Notes: a model not told the origin generated them from the sequence alone. A stretch of DNA of 64,000 bases from Virgibacillus_O xinjiangensis (GCF_042643145.1 NZ_JBHRSA010000004.1:1-64000), one strand, 5' to 3'. Shown: positions 53,040 through 62,568, counted from the stretch's first letter. Numbers and translations are program-made.

Positions 53040-53234
53040 ACAATATGGCACAAATAAATACCCCAGCCTCTAATCGATATACCCCCGCACCCCGTCAATA
53101 TACCCACCACCCGTATTCCTCATACCCCATAGGTGTATTCTATCGAAAGGAGGGGGTATATGCGACGCGGGGTAGCATTTACAATATAGGTAAAGGGTAT
53201 AGCGTAATATAAATCTTTGGAGGGGGAGATTTGA
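53040..53234. promoter_or_regulatory. Unusual intergenic region with repeated ATACCC/GGGTAT units
   Basis: Four or more ATACCC or GGGTAT units occur in about 150 bases, some in opposite orientation (TATACCCCC near 53079, GGGGGTATA near 53153). GGGTAT at 53197-53202, 12 bases after ATTTAC, could be a weak sigma-B promoter for the next gene. A 9-codon ATG frame at 53160 has a strong AAAGGAGGGGG; its meaning is unclear. Confidence 0.35.
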
Positions 53235-54065
53235 ATGCATCGGTTGTTTGTCTATGGAAGACTGCGAAGAGGAGAAGAATTACACGAGCGACTAAAAGGA
53301 GCAGATTGCGTATCTCTTCATGCATGGGTGTATGGGAAACTGGAGGATACAGGGAACGGCTGGCCACTACTTAAAGAGGACCCACTCCAGAGAGTCTATG
53401 GAGAGATGTATAAGGTGACCATTGATCAACTGCAGACAATCAGAACTGACTCATCAATCGGTGGATTGATAGAATGGACAGCTTACAATGACAGGGCCCA
53501 ATCTTTCGAGGTAATAGTTCCGCTCTATAAAGATGCTGTTCGAGAAACAGCAAGATCCATCCCTTTAGGAGATTGGAAAGTCTACCGCTATTTAATGAGA
53601 GAGGACCTCTTTTATTTTGCCTACGGCTCCTGCATGGATGATGAGCGTTTTAAGCTGGCAAAGGTAGACCAACATTTTAATGATTCAATCGGAAAAGCTT
53701 TGCTTCACAATCACGGTTTTCGGTTATCCAGATCCTCCAATGACGGCGGTAAGGCGGATATCATCGAATCATTTGGTGAACAGGTGGAAGGAATTGTATA
53801 TAAGGTACCAATGGAAGCGATTGACTATTTGTACCAACGGGAGGGAGTATACTCGAATGCTTATCGTCCTGCTGTTGTACAAGTTGAACTGAAGTCAGGG
53901 CAAATCGTTGATACTTTGACTTTTATTGGAATGGAAAAACAGAAAGAGACAGCTCCTACACCAAAATACGCTGAAGAGATCCTCAGGGGAGCAGAAGGCA
54001 TTCTTAGCGGAGGTTATATCGACGGCTTGCGAAGACGGTTGCTGAACCTTCTAAACAAGGGGTGA
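53235..54065 (+). CDS. Gamma-glutamylcyclotransferase-family protein (YkqA-like), two domains
   Basis: A 276-residue protein with two gamma-glutamylcyclotransferase-like folds. The first starts LFVYGRLRRGEELHERL (YGxLR motif) and covers residues 1-110. The second starts LFYFAYGSCMDDERFKLA and continues with GFRLSRSSNDGGKADII and VYSNAYRPAVVQVEL. This two-domain layout and length match YkqA of B. subtilis. The substrate is unknown. Start ATG after GGAGGGGGAG. Confidence 0.88.
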   Translation: MHRLFVYGRLRRGEELHERLKGADCVSLHAWVYGKLEDTGNGWPLLKEDPLQRVYGEMYKVTIDQLQTIRTDSSIGGLIEWTAYNDRAQSFEVIVPLYKDAVRETARSIPLGDWKVYRYLMREDLFYFAYGSCMDDERFKLAKVDQHFNDSIGKALLHNHGFRLSRSSNDGGKADIIESFGEQVEGIVYKVPMEAIDYLYQREGVYSNAYRPAVVQVELKSGQIVDTLTFIGMEKQKETAPTPKYAEEILRGAEGILSGGYIDGLRRRLLNLLNKG

Positions 54066-54128
54066 GGTTTACCCTATCTTTATTCAGGTTACTAGTATTA
54101 AAGATATATTCATAAGGAGGTAATACCA

Positions 54129-55655
54129 TTGTCACAGCAAAAGAACACCTCATTGCCAAATCAGACCCAATCATTTTGGCGCGCCACAGCCGATCAGTTG
54201 AAATACAAGCAACTAGATGAAAATATAAATGTAGATGTAGCAATCGTTGGAGGTGGTATAGCAGGTATCACGGCAGCATACTTATTGGCAAAGCGCGGGA
54301 AAAAAGTTGCTCTGCTTGAAGCACGGGAACTTGTCAATGGTACCACCGGAAATACGACAGCGAAACTCACTGCCCAACATAATCTGGTCTACGATGAACT
54401 GATCAACCGATATGGGCAGGACTGGGCGAAACTATATTATCAAGCGAACATGGAAGGAATTGCCTTGATCAAACAGCTCTCCGAAGAGTTGCAGATCGAA
54501 TGCGACTTAGAAGAACAGGAAGCATTTGTGTTTACCCAAGAGGAAGAGAATCGCAGCAAATTAATGAAAGAATTGGATGCCTATGAAAAGTTGGGAATAG
54601 AGGGGGACTTCTTGGAAGACCTGCCATTAAGCTTGGATATTGAAGCAGCACTTATGATGCGGAACCAAGCACAGTTCCATCCGATGAAATTCTTGAATGG
54701 TTTATTGGGAGAACTTGTTCAACTTGACGCAAAAATATATGACTACACAAGAGTAGTAGAGATAGAGAACAAAGACCATATCCTTTGCCATTCAGAACAG
54801 GGTTATAAAGTCACAAGTAATCAGGTAATTGTAGCTACTCATTTTCCAATCCATGAACCGGATAAATTCTACTCGGGAAACTTAAATCCGGAGGGCTCAT
54901 ATGCACTTGCCCTTAAAGTGAACAATGAGCTGAATGAATTCCCTGACGGAATGTATATCAACACAGACCTTCCAAGAAGAACATTAAGGAAAATGAATAA
55001 AGAGGGAGAAGACTATATTCTCGTGGGTGGAGAGAGCCATCCAGTCGGGGATGGGACATCCAGCGAGCAACGTTATGAAAAGCTTGCCACTTACGCAAAG
55101 GAGAACTTTGGTGAAGAAGAAATAGTTTACCGCTGGTTCTCTCATGACTATATTTCTCCAGACCGAATGCCTTTCGTAGGTTTGCTTAATCCACAGGAGG
55201 ATGGTATATATACTGCAACCGGCTTTGGGAAATGGGGATTGGCTAACGCAGCTGTGGGCGGAAAATTGCTGGCTGATTTAGTCGAAGGGAAAGAAAACCC
55301 TTATCAGGAACTATTCTCCCCACAACGCAACATCGGCAGTATGCAAGATAATGAAAGATCGAATCACAACCCTGATGAGTACGAGACTTATACACGTCCT
55401 GAAAAGCCGGAGGATCTGAAGAAAGAGCAGGGAGCCGTTCTAAAAGTGGACGGAAAGGATGTAGGTGCTTATCGCGATGGTGAAGGGAATCTTCATATGC
55501 TGGATCTCACTTGCACCCACTTAGGTTGTGGTGTGGAGTGGAATGACGGCAATTCTACTTGGGACTGTCCATGCCATGGGTCCAGGTTCACCGCAACCGG
55601 TGAAGTGATCGATGGACCGGCAGTAGAAGCATTAAAACGTCTGGATGAACAATAA
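54129..55655 (+). CDS. FAD-dependent oxidoreductase with C-terminal Rieske domain (YhfW-like)
   Basis: A 508-residue fusion. Residues 35-390 are a DAO-type FAD oxidoreductase (VDVAIVGGGIAGITAAYLLA, ELVNGTTGNTTAKLTAQHN, and the C-terminal PFVGLLNPQEDGIYTATGFG). Residues 430-508 are a Rieske [2Fe-2S] domain with both pairs, CTHLGCGVEW and CPCHGSRF. The electron acceptor or donor and the substrate are unknown. A paralogue, cut by the window end, lies at 62773. RBS AAGGAGGT precedes a TTG start. Confidence 0.93.
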   Translation: MSQQKNTSLPNQTQSFWRATADQLKYKQLDENINVDVAIVGGGIAGITAAYLLAKRGKKVALLEARELVNGTTGNTTAKLTAQHNLVYDELINRYGQDWAKLYYQANMEGIALIKQLSEELQIECDLEEQEAFVFTQEEENRSKLMKELDAYEKLGIEGDFLEDLPLSLDIEAALMMRNQAQFHPMKFLNGLLGELVQLDAKIYDYTRVVEIENKDHILCHSEQGYKVTSNQVIVATHFPIHEPDKFYSGNLNPEGSYALALKVNNELNEFPDGMYINTDLPRRTLRKMNKEGEDYILVGGESHPVGDGTSSEQRYEKLATYAKENFGEEEIVYRWFSHDYISPDRMPFVGLLNPQEDGIYTATGFGKWGLANAAVGGKLLADLVEGKENPYQELFSPQRNIGSMQDNERSNHNPDEYETYTRPEKPEDLKKEQGAVLKVDGKDVGAYRDGEGNLHMLDLTCTHLGCGVEWNDGNSTWDCPCHGSRFTATGEVIDGPAVEALKRLDEQ

Positions 55656-55657
55656 GG

Positions 55658-55692
55658 AAAAAAGCCGTATTCCCACTGGGAAGCGGCTTTTT
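55658..55692 (+). terminator. Terminator of the Rieske-FAD oxidoreductase gene
   Basis: AAAAGCCG-TTCCC / GGGAA-CGGCTTTT with internal mismatches and a 3-base loop, followed by TT-rich sequence. Confidence 0.8.
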
Positions 55693-55777
55693 TAAATCCA
55701 AGTTCTCCGATTAAATATTTTGGTAAAACCCGTCAGGTGATATATAATTGATGTATTCTATGTGTAAGGAGAATGTG

Positions 55778-56179
55778 ATGTACTTCCCATCCAAAAAAGA
55801 CCACTGGTTAACAGCTTTGATGTGGGGAATAGCTGTCATTGGTGTTGCTACTCCTTTAATAAGGGGTTATCTGTCCGGGGCAATATTTGTGCTGCCGTTC
55901 TCCTTATTGTTATTATGGTTCTGGTTCCGTACTGGCTACATAATCCAAAACAACCTCTTAATTATCAGATATGGCCCCATCAGGCTAAAAGTCAACATCG
56001 ACCAGATCATCGAAATCAGGAAAGTAAAAAGTATATTTGCTGCTCCAGCCCTGTCCCGTCACCGCTTGGAAATCTATTCGGGCAGATATAATATCGTGTC
56101 CGTCTCACCGAACCAGGAAAAAGAATTCATCGATGAACTGATCCGACAAAACCCCGATTTAGAAATCAGAAAAAAATAA
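55778..56179 (+). CDS. PH-domain membrane protein (bPH_4 type)
   Basis: A 133-residue protein with two N-terminal spans (WLTALMWGIAVIGVATPLI and AIFVLPFSLLLLWFWF) and a small bacterial PH-like domain (YIIQNNLLIIRYGPIRLKVN, then IRKVKSIFAAPALSRHRLEI and NQEKEFIDELI). ATG 55778 has AAGGAG 6 bases upstream; the frame is open 10 codons further without such a site. Function unknown. It may be cotranscribed with the cysteine synthase gene 21 bases downstream. Confidence 0.75.
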   Translation: MYFPSKKDHWLTALMWGIAVIGVATPLIRGYLSGAIFVLPFSLLLLWFWFRTGYIIQNNLLIIRYGPIRLKVNIDQIIEIRKVKSIFAAPALSRHRLEIYSGRYNIVSVSPNQEKEFIDELIRQNPDLEIRKK

Positions 56180-56200
56180 AACAGGAATGAGGGATAACGT

Positions 56201-57121
56201 ATGAGAGTCGTTAATAATGTTACAGAACTTATCGGTCAAACCCCATTGGTGAAGTTAAATAGAATTGTCCCTGAAGAAGCAGCCGATGTATATGTCAAAT
56301 TGGAGGCATTCAACCCAAGTAAGAGCGTAAAGGATAGAGCTGCCTTCAATATGATTAAGGTGGCAGAGGAAGAAGGATTAATCGAACCAGGGGCTACGAT
56401 CATTGAGCCGACAAGCGGAAATACAGGCATCGGGCTTGCTATGAATGCATCTGCCAAAGGTTATAAAGCGATTATGGTGATGCCTGATAACAGCACAATG
56501 GAGAGACGGAATATCCTCAAGGCATATGGGGCTGAGGTTGTACTGACTCCTAGTGAAGAAAAGATGCCAGGGGCCATTCGAAAGGCGCTTGAACTCCAGA
56601 AGGAAATCCCGGGAAGCTTTATTCCCCAGCAATTCGAGAACACAGCCAACCCGGATATCCATCGTACCACTACTGCATTGGAAATTTATGAGCAGATGGA
56701 TGGAAAGCTGGATGCCTTTGTATGCACAGCAGGAACCGGTGGAACTGTTACGGGAACCGGTGAGGCTTTACGCGAAAAACTTCCGGATTTGCATGTTGCT
56801 GTCGTGGAACCTGAAGGATCTCCCGTCCTTTCCGGGGGGCAACCGGGAAAGCATAAGCTGGTTGGTACGAGTCCTGGATTTGTTCCGGATATCCTCAATA
56901 CTGAAGTATACAATGAAATTATCCGGATAGAAGACGATCAGGCCATCGGGATTTTGAGAAAGCTGGCCAGAATGGAGGGAATCTTTGTGGGTCCTTCCGG
57001 TGCTGCGGCCATCTATGCAGCTATCAATGTGGCCAAAAATATTGGAAAGGGTAAACAGGTTGTTTGCATCGCTCCGGATTCCGGAGAGCGTTATTTGAGT
57101 ATGGACCTATTTGAGGACTAA
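56201..57121 (+). CDS. Cysteine synthase (O-acetylserine thiol-lyase)
   Basis: A 306-residue pyridoxal-phosphate enzyme of the CysK family that makes cysteine from O-acetylserine and sulfide. The PLP lysine is Lys44 in NPSKSVKDRAA. TSGNTGIGLAM binds the substrate carboxylate, TGGTVTGTGEAL the PLP phosphate, and VGPSGAAAIYA lies near the end. It differs enough from CysK proper that it resembles the YtkP branch. It ends at a bidirectional terminator. Cysteine made here could feed the NifS-type desulfurase encoded next to it, but nothing links them directly. Confidence 0.93.
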   Translation: MRVVNNVTELIGQTPLVKLNRIVPEEAADVYVKLEAFNPSKSVKDRAAFNMIKVAEEEGLIEPGATIIEPTSGNTGIGLAMNASAKGYKAIMVMPDNSTMERRNILKAYGAEVVLTPSEEKMPGAIRKALELQKEIPGSFIPQQFENTANPDIHRTTTALEIYEQMDGKLDAFVCTAGTGGTVTGTGEALREKLPDLHVAVVEPEGSPVLSGGQPGKHKLVGTSPGFVPDILNTEVYNEIIRIEDDQAIGILRKLARMEGIFVGPSGAAAIYAAINVAKNIGKGKQVVCIAPDSGERYLSMDLFED

Positions 57122-57123
57122 TT

Positions 57124-57158
57124 AAAAACCCCGGCATCTTATTGATGTCGGGGTTTTT
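57124..57158. terminator. Bidirectional terminator between cysteine synthase and niaR genes
   Basis: AAAAACCCCGGCATC / GATGTCGGGGTTTTT with a 5-base loop. It has A/T runs on both sides. Confidence 0.92.
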
Positions 57159-57190
57159 AAATGAAGATCAAGTAATTCAAGAAACATATA

Positions 57191-57730
57191 CTATTGGGAA
57201 AAAAGTATTCCTGCATCGTCAAGATCCTTGCAAGCGGACTCGATTTTCCCCATGGAATCTGCTTCTAAGGTATGAAGATGTATACCATCGGTCAGTGTCA
57301 ATAAATACGCAGCTTCTGTATCCTGTATCCGCCTTACAAATTCATCTGCCTCTTTTCGATTGCTCACCCGCAAAGAAGCGGTCAAGTCACCATATACGGG
57401 ATGTTCCACAATCACATCCTTCACTGTCACGCCATGATCCACGATATGATAGAGCTCATCCAGCGTTTGTTCAGGTACATGTTTGCAGACGACGACTTTG
57501 CGCTGTGTCTCTTTGTCAGCAGCTTGGCTCATATAGAAATACCCTTGGCTGGTTGCAATGATTGGTTCATTTTTGGCCTTAAGAATGGACACATCCTGTA
57601 CAATCACTTGTCTGCTGACATTTGCTCGTTTGGCAAATTCACTCCCGGTAATTGGCTTTGATGATTGTTTGAGCATCTCAATAATCAATTCATGCCTCAT
57701 CCTGCTGGACATTTTGATCTGTTCTTTCAT
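57191..57730 (-). CDS. niaR: NAD biosynthesis repressor NiaR (YrxA)
   Basis: A 179-residue regulator with an HTH_11 N-terminus (KPITGSEFAKRANVSRQVIV) and a 3H domain carrying conserved histidines (CKHVPEQTLDELYHIVDHG, EHPVYGDLTASL, DGIHLHTLEAD) that bind nicotinic acid and metal. NiaR represses de novo NAD genes when nicotinate is available. The gene is 7 bases after nifS, divergent from nadBCA, the same layout as in B. subtilis. Confidence 0.95.
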   Translation of the reverse strand: MKEQIKMSSRMRHELIIEMLKQSSKPITGSEFAKRANVSRQVIVQDVSILKAKNEPIIATSQGYFYMSQAADKETQRKVVVCKHVPEQTLDELYHIVDHGVTVKDVIVEHPVYGDLTASLRVSNRKEADEFVRRIQDTEAAYLLTLTDGIHLHTLEADSMGKIESACKDLDDAGILFSQ

Positions 57731-57737
57731 ATTCCAA

Positions 57738-58883
57738 TCATCTCCTTATCGCAGAAAAATACTCTTCCGTCAGCATTTTAAATACCTCTGCTGCTGTATG
57801 TATGTCATTTCTCGTGGTGTGTTCACCAAAAGATAGACGTATTAGTTGCTTTGCTTCCAAATTCGACCTTCCTAATGCTAAAAGGGTGGAAGATGGCTCC
57901 TGATTGCCAGATTGACATGCGCTGCCGGTAGAAATAGCTACTCCATGCCGGTTGCATTCAAGCATGGCATACTGTCCTTCCATCCCTCCTATGCGGAAAC
58001 CGAGAATATGAGCCAGGCAATGGTCAGACGAACCTTCTATGTATATAGGAACAGGCAGGGCTGTCAATAGATCAACCATCTCAGCACGCAGACTGCTGAT
58101 TCGCTGGTTTTCTTGTGCCATCTTCGTATATACAGACTCTGCGGCGGCAATGAATGCAGCGATACCTGGTACATTGACTGTTCCAGGTCTGAATCCTTTT
58201 TCATGTGTTGTAGAAGGAATGGTGGGAATCCATTTTACTTTAGGAGCGATATAAGCGGCTCCTACTCCTTTAGGCCCGTATATTTTATGGCTGGATACAG
58301 ATAAGCTGTCAATTTTCAATTGGTGAATATTAATATCCATTTTACCAAAAGCCTGCACAGCATCACAATGAAAGATCACCCCTCGTTGATCCAATAGTTC
58401 ACCAATTTCCCCAATTGGCTGGATGGTTCCTATTTCTGCATTCACAAATTGTATGGACACAAGTATGGTTGTTGATTTTACAGCAGCTTCCAAGTCTAGT
58501 ATGCGTACTCTTCCGGTTTCATCGGTAGGCAGATAGGTGATTTCAAACCCTTTATTTTCCATTCTTTGAAAGAAATGTCGAACGGATGAATGTTCGCCGT
58601 GGCTGGTAATTATATGGTTTCCTTTGTGTTTATGGGCTTCCATCAAAGATAGAAGAGCTAAAACGTTTGCCTCTGAACCACTACCGGTAAAATAAAAACC
58701 ATCCTGGTCACCATTGAGAAGCCGTGACAACTCACTACGGCACATTTCCAGAAGCTGGAGGGAGTGGGACCCGGTATCATGTAAACTGCTAGGATTGCCA
58801 AAATAATCCTTGGAAGCTTTTATATATGAATCGATTGCTTCATTCGATACTGGTGTCGTTGCTGCATAATCCAAATATATCAT
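57738..58883 (-). CDS. nifS: Cysteine desulfurase of the NAD locus (NifS-like)
   Basis: A 381-residue PLP-dependent cysteine desulfurase: YLDYAATTPVSNEAIDSY, HCDAVQAFGKMDINI, PLP lysine in SVSSHKIYGPKGVGA, and catalytic cysteine in STGSACQSGNQ. In Bacillus this enzyme matures the Fe-S cluster of quinolinate synthase NadA. It is in an operon with niaR and divergent from nadB, with the promoter and operator shared in 120 bases. Confidence 0.95.
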   Translation of the reverse strand: MIYLDYAATTPVSNEAIDSYIKASKDYFGNPSSLHDTGSHSLQLLEMCRSELSRLLNGDQDGFYFTGSGSEANVLALLSLMEAHKHKGNHIITSHGEHSSVRHFFQRMENKGFEITYLPTDETGRVRILDLEAAVKSTTILVSIQFVNAEIGTIQPIGEIGELLDQRGVIFHCDAVQAFGKMDINIHQLKIDSLSVSSHKIYGPKGVGAAYIAPKVKWIPTIPSTTHEKGFRPGTVNVPGIAAFIAAAESVYTKMAQENQRISSLRAEMVDLLTALPVPIYIEGSSDHCLAHILGFRIGGMEGQYAMLECNRHGVAISTGSACQSGNQEPSSTLLALGRSNLEAKQLIRLSFGEHTTRNDIHTAAEVFKMLTEEYFSAIRR

Positions 58884-58912
58884 TTGCCATACTCCTCAAA
58901 AAATTTTTAGAA

Positions 58913-58966
58913 TTGACTTGCTAATATAGTAAACTTATGTAAATATATATGTCAAGACACCTGTAT
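58913..58966. promoter_or_regulatory. Divergent promoters and NiaR-type operator between nifS and nadB
   Basis: Rightward: TTGACT (58913-58918) and TATGTA (58936-58941), spaced 17. Leftward: TTGACA (complement of 58950-58955) with TTTACT or TTACTA 16-17 bases away. The stretch GTCAAGACACCTGTATA (58951-58967), around the predicted rightward start point, resembles the ACACCTGT-type NiaR sites I recall for Firmicutes. Confidence 0.6.
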
Positions 58967-59003
58967 ATACTAAAATAAATAACAACTCAATGGGAGGTGT
59001 ATC

Positions 59004-60539
59004 ATGCAAGTCTATGACGTAATTATAATTGGTAGCGGCTTGGCAGCACTGACCGCTGCAGGACGTTTAAGTTTGGACAGAAATGTGATTTTGTTCACAA
59101 AGTCACAAGACAAAGACAGCAACTCATATCAAGCGCAGGGAGGAGTGGCTGCGGCCATTGCGGCAGACGATGATTGGCAGCAACATTTCACGGACACGAT
59201 GAATGCCGGAGCTTTTCATAACCTCTCCAAAAATCTCGAACAATTAACAAAACAGGGGGTCAGCACCATAACTGAATTAATAAAAGAAGGGATGCACTTT
59301 GACAAGGGGACGGACGGTAATTTGGACTTGGCTAAGGAAGGAGGCCATTTAAAGAGAAGAATCCTGCACGCAGGTGGGGATGCGACAGGGAAAGCTCTCG
59401 TTTCTTTTATGTTATCTCTTCTGAAAGAGAAAGTAGAGATAAGAGAATACGAGATGGCTGTTGATTTAATGATCCAGAATGGACACTGTATCGGTGTTCA
59501 CGCTACATGTGCAGATGGAGAAATACGTCAATATCAGGCTCCTGCCACTATTATCGCGACAGGGGGGTGCGGCCAAGTTTATACATATAATTCCAATGAT
59601 TCTACTATAACTGGTGATGGTATAGCGATGGCTTACCGGGCGGGAGCACTCTTGACAGATATGGAATTTATTCAATTTCATCCAACCGTATTGTATCAAA
59701 ACAAACGGGCGATTGGATTGATTTCAGAGGCGGTGCGCGGGGAGGGAGCATTTCTTCAAGATCGCCAAGGGAACCGAATCATGGAGGGGGTTCATGAGCA
59801 TAAAGATCTGGCACCACGTGATATTGTAGCCAGAACGATTTTCAACGAAATGGAGCGGGGAGAAGATGTCTTTTTAAATATCTCTCCTGTGAGACATTTC
59901 TCCAGACGTTTTCCGACCATTCACCAATTATGCAAAAGATATGGTCTCGACCCCGCCGGACAATTACTGCCAGTTATCCCCGCGGCACACTTCTTGATGG
60001 GTGGAATTAAAGCTGACAGCAATGGGGAAACCTCAATTGACGGATTGTTTGCAGTTGGGGAAACAGCCTGCACGGGGGTGCATGGCGCCAATCGAATCGC
60101 TAGTAATTCCCTTTTGGAAGCAATGGTCTTTGGTAACAGGACGGCAGAAAGAATCTTAGAGAAAAGGACAAAAATGCCAGCTAATACAAATGACTCTCTG
60201 AACGTAGACCACCACACTGCAAGTCTTCCCGACAAACAGGAGATCTCAGAAAGAATGTCCAAAAATGTAGGGGTTATAAGGACTCGACAAGGTTTAGAAG
60301 AAATGAAGAATTGGCTGGAACAATTTGATTTCCTGCATATCAATCAGCTGACCTTGACCAAAGATGAAATCGAAACGATCAACATGTTGACAGTCTCCTG
60401 GCTGATTACCACTTCGGCTTTAGAAAGAAATGCAAGCATTGGCAGCCACTTCCGAGCGGATTACCCAGTACCAGTCCAGCATGCAGGAAGGAAAGAAATC
60501 ATCAGGCACATATCAGAAAATATAGTGGAACCAGTATAG
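59004..60539 (+). CDS. nadB: L-aspartate oxidase
   Basis: A 511-residue flavoenzyme that oxidises L-aspartate to iminoaspartate, the first step of NAD synthesis. FAD motif DVIIIGSGLAALTAAGRLS, the succinate-dehydrogenase-like SYQAQGGVAAAIAADDDW, HPTVLYQNKRAIGLISEAVR, and AAHFLMGGIKADSNGETSID. It ends with the short C-terminal helical domain. RBS GGGAGG is 9 bases before the ATG. It leads the nadB-nadC-nadA operon. Confidence 0.96.
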   Translation: MQVYDVIIIGSGLAALTAAGRLSLDRNVILFTKSQDKDSNSYQAQGGVAAAIAADDDWQQHFTDTMNAGAFHNLSKNLEQLTKQGVSTITELIKEGMHFDKGTDGNLDLAKEGGHLKRRILHAGGDATGKALVSFMLSLLKEKVEIREYEMAVDLMIQNGHCIGVHATCADGEIRQYQAPATIIATGGCGQVYTYNSNDSTITGDGIAMAYRAGALLTDMEFIQFHPTVLYQNKRAIGLISEAVRGEGAFLQDRQGNRIMEGVHEHKDLAPRDIVARTIFNEMERGEDVFLNISPVRHFSRRFPTIHQLCKRYGLDPAGQLLPVIPAAHFLMGGIKADSNGETSIDGLFAVGETACTGVHGANRIASNSLLEAMVFGNRTAERILEKRTKMPANTNDSLNVDHHTASLPDKQEISERMSKNVGVIRTRQGLEEMKNWLEQFDFLHINQLTLTKDEIETINMLTVSWLITTSALERNASIGSHFRADYPVPVQHAGRKEIIRHISENIVEPV

Positions 60540-60551
60540 GAGGGAAGAACA

Positions 60552-61397
60552 TTGAATTCATTGGCGTTGCGGGAACATCTTAAGCATTTTCTAATGGAAG
60601 ACATTGGACACACGGATATAACTAGCAGGTCCATCTTTCCTGACAATCAACAAGGAAACGGATTGATTCTTGCAAGAGAAGACGGTGTAATTTCAGGCCT
60701 TCAGGTTATCGGTAGTGCCTACCATTTGCTCGATCCGGCCATTGAAGTTACTACATACACCAGGGATGGGGAAAGGGTGCAGGCAGGGGAAACGATTGCA
60801 GAAATTACTGGCCCGGTATCCCAGCTGCTTGCAGGTGAGAGAGTAATTTTGAATTTGATACAGCGTATGAGCGGCATTGCTACATTAACCAGTAAATGTA
60901 TATCCCTTCTGAATGATCCTTCCATTCATCTTTATGATACCCGAAAGACGACACCGGGCCTTAGAATGTTTGAAAAATATGCAGTTACGACAGGTGGAGG
61001 CAAAAATCACCGGTACGGATTATACGATGGAATGATGATTAAGGATAACCATATTTCTTATTGCGGATCCATTACCAAAGCTGTCCGGACAGCTCGGCAG
61101 AAGACAGGTCATATGATGAAGATAGAAGTGGAAACAGAGACAAAGGCAGAAGTCATCGAAGCAGTAGAAGCGGGGGCAGATGTCATCATGTTTGATAATC
61201 GGAGTCCGAAGGAAGTGAAGGAATTTGCAGCACTTGTCCCAAAATCCATCATTACCGAAGCCTCCGGCGGCATTACTCCGGAAGATTTGCCTTTCTATGC
61301 AGATACAAATGTCAACTATATATCCCTGGGATTTTTGACACATTCCGCAAAAGCATTGGACATCAGTTTTCAAGTAAATGAGGGGGAGAAAAAATGA
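60552..61397 (+). CDS. nadC: Nicotinate-nucleotide pyrophosphorylase (carboxylating)
   Basis: A 281-residue quinolinate phosphoribosyltransferase. Seen: EDIGHTDITSRSIFPDNQQG, LNLIQRMSGIATLTSKC, DTRKTTPGLRMFEKYAVTTG, NHRYGLYDGMMIKDNHI and GADVIMFDNRSPKEVKEF. The start is TTG with AGGAGGGAAG upstream. It converts quinolinate to nicotinate mononucleotide. The stop overlaps the nadA start by 4 bases. Confidence 0.96.
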   Translation: MNSLALREHLKHFLMEDIGHTDITSRSIFPDNQQGNGLILAREDGVISGLQVIGSAYHLLDPAIEVTTYTRDGERVQAGETIAEITGPVSQLLAGERVILNLIQRMSGIATLTSKCISLLNDPSIHLYDTRKTTPGLRMFEKYAVTTGGGKNHRYGLYDGMMIKDNHISYCGSITKAVRTARQKTGHMMKIEVETETKAEVIEAVEAGADVIMFDNRSPKEVKEFAALVPKSIITEASGGITPEDLPFYADTNVNYISLGFLTHSAKALDISFQVNEGEKK

Positions 61398-62494
61398 GCG
61401 TAATGGAAATGCTACAAAACAAGAACAGCAGCATGCTGCCAGAGCATTATAAGACCATGCAAGTAGAAGAGATGGAAAATCGCATCCTGAAAATAAAGAG
61501 GAGAATGGGGGAGAAACTATTCATTCCAGGCCACCATTATCAAAAGGATGAAGTTATCCAGTTTGCAGATACAACAGGTGATTCGCTTAAGCTTGCCCAA
61601 GTATCCGCCGATCAAGCGAAAGCTGAATTCATTGTGTTCTGCGGTGTCCACTTCATGGCCGAGACAGCAGATATTCTAACAGCAGATGAAACGAAAGTTA
61701 TTCTACCAGACATGCGGGCTGGCTGTTCCCTAGCTGATATGGCAAATATTACACAGACAGAGCGAGGTTGGGAAGTGATGCAGCAAGAATTCGGCGATAC
61801 CATTATACCTCTGACGTATATTAATTCAAGTGCTGACATCAAAGCATTTGTCGGAGATAATGGGGGTGCGACGGTAACTTCATCAAATGCCCGGCACATG
61901 CTGGAATGGGCACTCACACAGAAAGAGAGGGTGTTATTCCTGCCCGATCAGCATTTGGGGAGAAATACCGCACGTGAACTGGGAATAAAACCAGAGGAGA
62001 TGGCAGTATGGGATCCAATAAAAGATTGCTTTGAATACGAGGGCGATCTAAAAAATGTAAAAATCATCCTCTGGAAAGGGCATTGCTCTGTACATGCCAA
62101 TTTCAGTGTCTATAACATAGAGCAAACCCGTCATGCGGATCCTGCGGTAAATGTAATTGTCCATCCGGAATGCAGCAGAGAAGTAGTGGAAGGTGCCGAC
62201 TATGCAGGGTCGACCAAATATATTATAGAGACCATTGAAAATGCAGAGCCTGGGACCAAATGGGCTGTCGGGACGGAGATGAATCTGGTGAACCGCCTGA
62301 TGAGCCAACACAAGGATAAGGAAGTTTTTTCTTTGAATCCGCATATGTGTCCATGTTTGACTATGAATCGAATTGATCTGCCACATTTATTATGGACACT
62401 GGAAAGCTTGGCTGAAGGTAATGTTATCAACCAAATTCAAGTCGGAGAATCTGTGAGTAATAAAGCATATCAAGCGATTACACGAATGTTCTAA
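61394..62494 (+). CDS. nadA: Quinolinate synthase A
   Basis: A 366-residue [4Fe-4S] enzyme that condenses iminoaspartate with dihydroxyacetone phosphate. Seen: GHHYQKDEVIQFADTTGDSL, cluster cysteines in RAGCSLADMA, HPECSREVVEGADYAGST and CPCLTMNRIDLPHLLWTLE. It overlaps nadC. In B. subtilis safA follows; here only a 32-codon frame and a Rieske-FAD gene follow. Confidence 0.96.
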   Translation: MSVMEMLQNKNSSMLPEHYKTMQVEEMENRILKIKRRMGEKLFIPGHHYQKDEVIQFADTTGDSLKLAQVSADQAKAEFIVFCGVHFMAETADILTADETKVILPDMRAGCSLADMANITQTERGWEVMQQEFGDTIIPLTYINSSADIKAFVGDNGGATVTSSNARHMLEWALTQKERVLFLPDQHLGRNTARELGIKPEEMAVWDPIKDCFEYEGDLKNVKIILWKGHCSVHANFSVYNIEQTRHADPAVNVIVHPECSREVVEGADYAGSTKYIIETIENAEPGTKWAVGTEMNLVNRLMSQHKDKEVFSLNPHMCPCLTMNRIDLPHLLWTLESLAEGNVINQIQVGESVSNKAYQAITRMF

Positions 62495-62505
62495 TCAAAT
62501 AAGTT

Positions 62506-62547
62506 AAACAAACAGCGGGAATGCGACATGATTCCGCTGTTTGTTTG
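62506..62547 (+). terminator. Terminator of the nadBCA operon
   Basis: AAACAAACAGCGG-AAT / ATTCCGCTGTTTGTTT, a 16-bp stem with one bulged G and an 8-base loop. Confidence 0.85.
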
Positions 62548-62568
62548 GTGTAGAGAGGGGGAAGGTTT

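Noticed and set aside
53079..53165. Repeated ATACCC units considered as a CRISPR array
   Set aside because: Units are 6-9 bases, irregularly spaced and in both orientations; there are no spacers of constant length and no cas genes.
53160..53189. 9-codon ORF with a strong ribosome site considered as a leader peptide gene
   Set aside because: The good ribosome site is noted, but with no attenuator-like structure or conserved residues I cannot support it as a gene.
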